Below are positions 53,091 through 62,000 of a stretch of 64,000 nt of DNA, piece by piece; the first letter of the stretch is position 1; each line of letters begins with the position of its first letter. This DNA comes from Mycobacterium shigaense (lineage in GTDB: Bacteria; Actinomycetota; Actinomycetes; Mycobacteriales; Mycobacteriaceae). The notes under the pieces are model-generated. The model saw only the letters and a list, made by a program, of their open reading frames with translations. It ran no database searches and was not told the DNA's origin. Position numbers and translations under genes: made by a program. Where the stretch lies: positions 868,001 to 932,000 of the forward strand of contig NZ_AP018164.1 in the NCBI RefSeq assembly GCF_002356315.1. The letters are read 5' to 3'.

Positions 53091-56000
53091 GGCTGGGGAT
53101 GGGGTTGCTGCGTTGGTGGCGGGGCCGCGTCCTTTGGTGGTGCCGTTGTCGTTTGCGCAGTCGCGGTTGTGGTTTTTGGATCAGTTGCAGGGTCCTTCGT
53201 CGGTGTACAACATGCCGTTGGTGTTGGGTGTTGATGGGGTGTTGGATGCTGCGGTGTTGGGTGCGGCTTTGGGTGATGTGGTATGTCGCCATGAGAGTTT
53301 GCGTACGGTGTTCGCGGTGGTTGACGGGGTCCCGCGCCAGGTAGTGGTGGCCGCCGAAGATGTGGTGTTTGGGTGGGAGGTTGTTGATGCTTCGGGGTGG
53401 TCGGAGGCTCAGTTAGCGGCTGCGATTGAGGGTGTGGCGCGGCATTGTTTTGATTTAGCGTGTGAGATTCCGTTGCGGGCCAAGCTTTTCCGGGTCAGTG
53501 ATGGTGAGCATGTGTTGGTGGCGGTGGTGCACCATATTGCTGCTGATGGTTTGTCGATTGCGCCGTTGGTGGCGGATTTGAATGTGGCCTATACCGCGCG
53601 GTGTGCGGGGCGGGCTCCGCAGTGGGAGCCGTTAGCGGTGCAGTATGTGGATTACACGTTGTGGCAGCACGAGCAGTTCGGTGAGCTTTCCGATAGTGGT
53701 AGTCGTATTGCGGGGCAGCTTCGGTATTGGCGTGAGGCGTTAGCGGGGATGGCGCCGCAGTTGGTGTTGCCCACCGATCGGCCGTATCCGGTGGTGGCTG
53801 ATCAGCGTGGGGCCAGTGTGGGTGTGGTGTGGCCGGCGCAGTTGCAGCAGCAGATCGCAGCGCTGGCGCGGGCGCATAATGCGACCAGTTTCATGGTGGT
53901 TCAGGCTGGGCTTGCGGTGTTGTTGTCGCGGTTGAGTGCTAGTTCTGATGTGGCGGTGGGGTTCCCGATCGCGGGGCGTACCGATCCGGCGTTGGAGCCG
54001 TTGATCGGGTTTTTCGTCAACACGTTGGTGTTACGTGTGCAGGTCGATGCTGATCTGACGGTGGGGCAGTTGTTGGCCCAGGTGCGGGCGCGTAGTTTGG
54101 CGGCCTTTGAGCATCAGGATGTGCCTTTTGAGGTGTTAGTGGAGCAGCTCAATCCGGTGCGCTCGATGGCTCATCATCCGTTGATCCAGGTGATGTTGGC
54201 CTGGCAGAACCTTGGCCTGGGTGCTGGTGGTGTCGGTGATGTCGCCGATGGGTTGGCGCTAGGTGATCTCTCGCTACGGGAGTTGGCGCTCGAAACCCAG
54301 ACCGCGCGAATGGATCTGTCGTTCTCGTTGGCTGAACGCTGGACTGCTCAGGGTCAGCCCGCCGGGATCGAGGGCAGCGTGGAGTTTCGCACCGATGTGT
54401 TTGATGCGGCCACCATTGAGGGGTTGGTGGGTCGGTTGCAGCAGGTGTTGGTGGCGATGGTGGCTGATCCTGCGGTGGTGGTGTCGGGCATTGATGTGGT
54501 GGGTGTGGATGAGCGTGCGCGGTTGGAGGTGTGGGGTAACCGTGCGGTGTTGGATGTGGCGGCGGTGTCGTCGGTGTCGGTGCCGGTGGTCTTTGGTGAG
54601 CAGGTTGCGCGGGTTCCTGATGCGGTGGCGGTCAGTTGTGCTGGCCGGTGTGTGACGTATCGGGAGTTGGATGAGGCTTCGAATCGGTTGGCGCGGTTCT
54701 TGGTTGGTCGTGGTGTGGGGCCGGGGTCGTGTGTGGGGTTGTTGGTGCCGCGTTCGATTGAGGCGATCACCGCGATTGTGGGGGTGCTCAAATCGGGGGC
54801 GGCCTATGTGCCGATGGATCCTGCGGTGCCTGATGCCCGGTTGGGGTTCATCATCGATGATGCCGCTCCGGTAGCGGTGCTCACCACGGCGGCTCTTGCT
54901 GATCGGGTCGCGGGTTTAGGTGCTCAGGTCATCGATATCGAGGACCGGGCTATCACCACAACACCGGCCACCGCGCTACCCGCACCCGCAGCCGATGACA
55001 TTGCTCATATTGTGTATACGTCGGGGACTACTGGCACACCCAAAGGTGTTGCGGTCACCCATCACAACGTGACACGGATGTTTGAGTCCTTTGATGAGCA
55101 TCTGGAGTTGTCCTCGGGGCGGGTGTTGACGCAGTTCCACTCGTATTCGTTTGACTTTTCGGTGTGGGAGATCTTTGGGGCGTTGTTGTTTGGTGGGCGT
55201 GTGGTGGTGGTGCCCGAGGCGGTGGTGTCTTCTCCGCAGGATTTCCATGCGTTGCTAGTCGCGGAGCAGGTGGAGGTGTTGACGCAGACCCCGTCGGCGG
55301 TGTCGGTGTTGTCGCCGCAGGGTTTGGACTCGGTGGCGTTGGTGATTGGTGCTGAGGTGTGTCCGCCGGAGTTGGTGGATCGGTGGGCGCCGGGGCGGGT
55401 GATGGTCAACGTTTATGGCCCGACTGAGACCACGGTGTTCGCGTCGATTAGTGCGCCGTTGGTAGCGGGTTCGGGGGTGCCCCCGATTGGTGTGCCGGTG
55501 CCGGGGGCGGTGTTGTTGGTGCTGGATGGGTGGTTGCGTCCGGTGCCTGTGGGTGTGGTGGGTGAGTTGTATGTGGCTGGTCGTGGTGTGGGTGTGGGGT
55601 ATGTGGGTCGGTCGGGGTTGACTGGTTCGCGGTTTGTGGCGTGCCCGTTTGGGGGTGTGGGTGCGCGGATGTATCGCAGTGGGGATTTGGTGTGTTGGGG
55701 CGCTGATGGTCAGTTGCGGTATGTGGGGCGTGTTGATGAGCAGGTCAAGATTCGTGGGTATCGCATCGAGTTGGGTGAGGTGCGTGCTGCTTTAGCGGCG
55801 GTGCAGGGTGTGGATCAGGCGGTGGTGATCGCGCGTGAGGATCAGCCCGGTGTGAAGCAGTTGGTGGGGTATGTGACCGAATCGGTGCCGGGGGTGGTTG
55901 ATCCTGCTGCGGTGCGTGAGCAGTTGGGGCAGCGGTTGCCGGGTTATATGGTGCCCGCGGCGGTGGTTGTGGTGGCGGGGTTGCCGTTGACGGTGAACGG

Positions 56001-59000
56001 CAAGTTGGATGTGCGGGCGTTGCCGGCTCCGGAATATGGTGATGCGCAACGGTATCGGGCTCCTCAGACCGCGGTCGAAGAAATCCTGGCCGGTATCTTC
56101 GCCCAGGTCCTTGGTGTGGACCGCGTCGGTATCGACGACTCCTTTTTCGACCTCGGTGGCGACTCGCTATCAGCGACGCGTGCATTGGCCGCGATCAATA
56201 AGGCTTTCAACACCAACCTCACCGTGCGGGCGGTGTTTGAGGCGCCGACGGTGGCGGGGTTGGCGGGGTGTGTGGGTGAGGCTGGGGATGGGGTTGCTGC
56301 GTTGGTGGCGGGGCCGCGTCCTTTGGTGGTGCCGTTGTCGTTTGCGCAGTCGCGGTTGTGGTTTTTGGATCAGTTGCAGGGTCCTTCGTCGGTGTACAAC
56401 ATGCCGTTGGTGTTGGGTGTTGATGGGGTGTTGGATGCTGCGGTGTTGGGTGCGGCTTTGGGTGATGTGGTATGTCGCCATGAGAGTTTGCGTACGGTGT
56501 TCGCGGTGGTTGACGGGGTCCCGCGCCAGGTAGTGGTGGCCGCCGAAGATGTGGTGTTTGGGTGGGAGGTTGTTGATGCTTCGGGGTGGTCGGAGGCTCA
56601 GTTAGCGGCTGCGATTGAGGGTGTGGCGCGGCATTGTTTTGATTTAGCGTGTGAGATTCCGTTGCGGGCCAAGCTTTTCCGGGTCAGTGATGGTGAGCAT
56701 GTGTTGGTGGCGGTGGTGCACCATATTGCTGCTGATGGTTTGTCGATTGCGCCGTTGGTGGCGGATTTGAATGTGGCCTATACCGCGCGGTGTGCGGGGC
56801 GGGCTCCGCAGTGGGAGCCGTTAGCGGTGCAGTATGTGGATTACACGTTGTGGCAGCACGAGCAGTTCGGTGAGCTTTCCGATAGTGGTAGTCGTATTGC
56901 GGGGCAGCTTCGGTATTGGCGTGAGGCGTTAGCGGGGATGGCGCCGCAGTTGGTGTTGCCCACCGATCGGCCGTATCCGGTGGTGGCTGATCAGCGTGGG
57001 GCCAGTGTGGGTGTGGTGTGGCCGGCGCAGTTGCAGCAGCAGATCGCAGCGCTGGCGCGGGCGCATAATGCGACCAGTTTCATGGTGGTTCAGGCTGGGC
57101 TTGCGGTGTTGTTGTCGCGGTTGAGTGCTAGTTCTGATGTGGCGGTGGGGTTCCCGATCGCGGGGCGTACCGATCCGGCGTTGGAGCCGTTGATCGGGTT
57201 TTTCGTCAACACGTTGGTGTTACGTGTGCAGGTCGATGCTGATCTGACGGTGGGGCAGTTGTTGGCCCAGGTGCGGGCGCGTAGTTTGGCGGCCTTTGAG
57301 CATCAGGATGTGCCTTTTGAGGTGTTAGTGGAGCAGCTCAATCCGGTGCGCTCGATGGCTCATCATCCGTTGATCCAGGTGATGTTGGCCTGGCAGAACC
57401 TTGGCCTGGGTGCTGGTGGTGTCGGTGATGTCGCCGATGGGTTGGCGCTAGGTGATCTCTCGCTACGGGAGTTGGCGCTCGAAACCCAGACCGCGCGAAT
57501 GGATCTGTCGTTCTCGTTGGCTGAACGCTGGACTGCTCAGGGTCAGCCCGCCGGGATCGAGGGCAGCGTGGAGTTTCGCACCGATGTGTTTGATGCGGCC
57601 ACCATTGAGGGGTTGGTGGGTCGGTTGCAGCAGGTGTTGGTGGCGATGGTGGCTGATCCTGCGGTGGTGGTGTCGGGCATTGATGTGGTGGGTGTGGATG
57701 AGCGTGCGCGGTTGGAGGTGTGGGGTAACCGTGCGGTGTTGGATGTGGCGGCGGTGTCGTCGGTGTCGGTGCCGGTGGTCTTTGGTGAGCAGGTTGCGCG
57801 GGTTCCTGATGCGGTGGCGGTCAGTTGTGCTGGCCGGTGTGTGACGTATCGGGAGTTGGATGAGGCTTCGAATCGGTTGGCGCGGTTCTTGGTTGGTCGT
57901 GGTGTGGGGCCGGGGTCGTGTGTGGGGTTGTTGGTGCCGCGTTCGATTGAGGCGATCACCGCGATTGTGGGGGTGCTCAAATCGGGGGCGGCCTATGTGC
58001 CGATGGATCCTGCGGTGCCTGATGCCCGGTTGGGGTTCATCATCGATGATGCCGCTCCGGTAGCGGTGCTCACCACGGCGGCTCTTGCTGATCGGGTCGC
58101 GGGTTTAGGTGCTCAGGTCATCGATATCGAGGACCGGGCTATCACCACAACACCGGCCACCGCGCTACCCGCACCCGCAGCCGATGACATGGCCTATGTC
58201 ATTTACACCTCGGGCACTACTGGTGTGCCCAAAGGGGTGGGCATCGCCCACCACAACATCACCGAGCTGATCCGATCGTTGGATGCGAGTCTGCCCTGTG
58301 AAGGCGTGTGGTCCCAGACTCACTCGCTAGCCTTCGACGCTTCGGTGTGGGAGATCTTTGGGGCGTTGTTGTTTGGTGGGCGTGTGGTGGTGGTGCCCGA
58401 GGCGGTGGTGTCTTCTCCGCAGGATTTCCATGCGTTGCTAGTCGCGGAGCAGGTCAGTGTGTTGACGCAGACCCCGTCGGCGGTGTCGGTGTTGTCGCCG
58501 CAGGGTTTGGACTCGGTCACCGTCGTAACAATCGGTGAGGCCTGCCCGCCTGAGTTGGTGGATCGGTGGGCGACCGACCGGGTGATGGTCAACGCCTATG
58601 GCCCGACTGAGACCACGATGTGCGCGTCGATTAGTGCGCCGTTGGTAGCGGGTTCGGGGGTGCCCCCGATTGGTGTGCCGGTGCCGGGGGCGGTGTTGTT
58701 GGTGCTGGATGGGTGGTTGCGTCCGGTGCCTGTGGGTGTGGTGGGTGAGTTGTATGTGGCTGGTCGTGGTGTGGGTGTGGGGTATGTGGGTCGGTCGGGG
58801 TTGACTGGTTCGCGGTTTGTGGCGTGCCCGTTTGGGGGTGTGGGTGCGCGGATGTATCGCAGTGGGGATTTGGTGTGTTGGGGCGCTGATGGTCAGTTGC
58901 GGTATGTGGGGCGTGTTGATGAGCAGGTCAAGATTCGTGGGTATCGCATCGAGTTGGGTGAGGTGCGTGCTGCTTTAGCGGCGGTGCAGGGTGTGGATCA

Positions 59001-62000
59001 GGCGGTGGTGATCGCGCGTGAGGATCAGCCCGGTGTGAAGCAGTTGGTGGGGTATGTGACCGAATCGGTGCCGGGGGTGGTTGATCCTGCTGCGGTGCGT
59101 GAGCAGTTGGGGCAGCGGTTGCCGGGTTATATGGTGCCCGCGGCGGTGGTTGTGGTGGCGGGGTTGCCGTTGACGGTGAACGGCAAGTTGGATGTGCGGG
59201 CGTTGCCGGCTCCGGAATATGGTGATGCGCAACGGTATCGGGCTCCTCAGACCGCGGTCGAAGAAATCCTGGCCGGTATCTTCGCCCAGGTCCTTGGTGT
59301 GGACCGCGTCGGTATCGACGACTCCTTTTTCGACCTCGGTGGCGACTCCATCTTGTCGATGCAGGTGGTGGGGCGTGCTCGTGCGGCGGGGTTGACGTGT
59401 CGGCCGCGTGACGTTTTTGTGGAGCAGTCGGTGGCGCGGTTGGCCCGGGTGGTGGGGGTCGCCGGTGATGAGGTGGCCGTTGATGAGGGTCTGGGGTCGG
59501 TGGTGGCGACTCCGATCATTCGGTGGTTGCAAAGTGTTGAAGGTCCGGTTGGGGAGTTCAACCAGACGGTGGTGGCGCAGGCCCCGGCGGGGGTCGGTGT
59601 TGCTGATGTGGTGGTGGTGTTGCAGGCGCTGCTGGATCGGCATGCGATGTTGCGGTTGCGGGTCGACGACGACGGTGTGGGTGGTTGGTCGTTGTGGGTG
59701 CCGCCGGTGGGGTCGGTGGATGCCGCGGGCTGTGTGCAGTCGGTGGATGTGCTCAGTGATGAGGCGTTGGTAGCGGCGCGGTCGCGATTGGACCCCGCTG
59801 CTGGGGTGATGCTCAGTGCGTTGTGGGTGGCCTCGACGGGTCAGTTGGTGCTGATTGTGCATCATTTGGCTGTTGATGGGGTGTCGTGGCGAATCCTGTT
59901 GGAAGACCTCAATATTGGGTGGGCTCAGCATCGCGATGGTCAGCCGATTGCGTTGTTGGCGTCGGGGTCGTCGTTTCAGCGGTGGGCCTCGGTGTTGGCC
60001 GAACATGCGTTAGCGCCTGAGGTTGTTGCGCAGCTGCCGGTGTGGCAGCAGGTGTTGGACACGCCGGCGGTGTTAGCGCCGGTGGTGCCGGGTGTGGATA
60101 CGTTTGCCACGGCGGGGCGGTTGTCGGTGTCGTTGGATGGTGAGACGACTCAGATGGTGCTCGGTGAGGTGCCCGCGGCGTTTCATGCGGGGATCAACGA
60201 CATTTTGGTGATCGCCTACGGGTTGGCGTGGGCACAGTTTTTGGGTAGCGGCGCGGGGCCGATCGGTATTGATGTGGAGGGTCACGGTCGCCACGAAGAG
60301 CTCGCCGATGATGTCGACTTGTCGCGCACGGTGGGCTGGTTTACCGCGAAGTATCCGGTGTCGTTGAGGTTCGGGGTATTGTCCTGGCCGCAGGTAGTGG
60401 CCGGGGATCCCGCCTTGGCTGCGGTGATCAAAGACGCCAAAGAACAATTGCGGGCATTGCCTGATGGTCTGACCTATGGGATGTTGCGGTATCTGAACCC
60501 TGAGGTGGATCTATCCGGGCCAGAACCGGTGATCGGGTTCAACTACCTAGGACGCATAAGTCCAACCGCGAGCGAACTTTCCAACGATCTATGGCAACTC
60601 AGCCAACAAGACGTATCGGTAACGGCGGAAGTGCCCACGACGTTGGCACACGCGGTGGAGCTCAACGCTGTTGCTATCGATACCGGTAGCGGCGCACAGT
60701 TGCACGCCAACTGGTCGTGGGCGCGTTCGGTGTTGGATGAGGCGGCGGTTGGTCGGCTTGGTGCGTTGTGGTTTGAGGCGTTGGCCGGGATGTGTGCGTG
60801 TGTGCGTGGTGGCGGGGGTGGGTTAACCCCGTCGGACATTGTTCCGTTGCGTCTTGCTCAGCATCAGATTGATGAGTTGGCGTCATCGGGGCGGGTTGCC
60901 GATGTGTTGCCATTGACTCCTTTGCAGCGGGGCCTGTTGTTCCACGCGGATCTTGCTGGTGTGGGTGGCGATGATGTGTACGCGGTGCAGTTGGATATTG
61001 CGTTGCGTGGGGGGCTTGATCCGCACCGGCTGCATGATGCGGTGCAGATGGTGGTGGGTCGTCACCCGAACTTGGTGGCGTTGTTCAGCCAGCAGTTCGG
61101 GGACCCGGTGCAGGTGATCCCGGCCGATCCCGTTGCGCCGTGGCGGTATGTGGAACTCGACGGTGGGGATGCTGGTGTCGAGGAGCAGGTTCAGCAGGTG
61201 TGTGCTGCTGAACGGGTGCGGGTCTGTGAACTGGCGGATTCCCCGGCGTTGCGGGTGGCGTTGCTGCGTACCGCCCCCGAGCAGTACCGCATGGTGGTGA
61301 CCAGCCATCACATCGTGCTCGACGGGTGGTCGCTACCTATCTTGTTGCAGGAGATCTTCGCCGGTTATTACGGGCAGCGGTTAGGGTCGGCGGGGTCGTT
61401 CCGCCGGTTTGTGATGTGGTTGGCAGAGCGCGATTTCGATCATGCGCGAGCGGTGTGGGGTGAGGTGTTGGCGGGGTTTGACACCCCCACGCTGGTCGCT
61501 CCGAACCGGGGCACGGCCTTAGGGCCGCGCGATAGCGCATCGTGGGAACTGACCGCCGAGCTCACCAGGGCTATCCATGAGGTGGCCCGTCGCTGTCGTA
61601 CCACCGTCAACACGGTGCTTCAAGCCGGCTGGGCGCAGCTGCTGGCCTCGTTGACCGGCCACCACGACGTCGTGTTCGGCGTCGCGGTGTCGGGGCGCCC
61701 GGCGGAGTTGGTTGGGGTGGAATCGATTGTGGGCCTGTTGGTCAACACCGTGCCGGTGCGGGCCCAGATCACCCCGCAGATCACCGTTGCTGGTCTGCTC
61801 GAGCAACTGCAACACCGTTATAGCCAGACCCTGGATCATCAGCACCTCGCGCTCAGTGAGATCCACCGGGTGACCGGACATGACCAACTGTTTGACACGT
61901 TGTTCGCGTTCGAGAACTACCCCATCGATACCAGCGCACCGTTAGGCGCTGACGGGTTGGCCATCACCGGGTTGAACACCCGCGAATACAACCACCACCC

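Noticed and set aside
52556..59600. Repeated minus-strand and out-of-frame open readings in the NRPS
   Set aside because: They recur at exactly the NRPS repeat offsets and are His/Arg- or Trp/Arg/Cys-rich shadows of the true frame.
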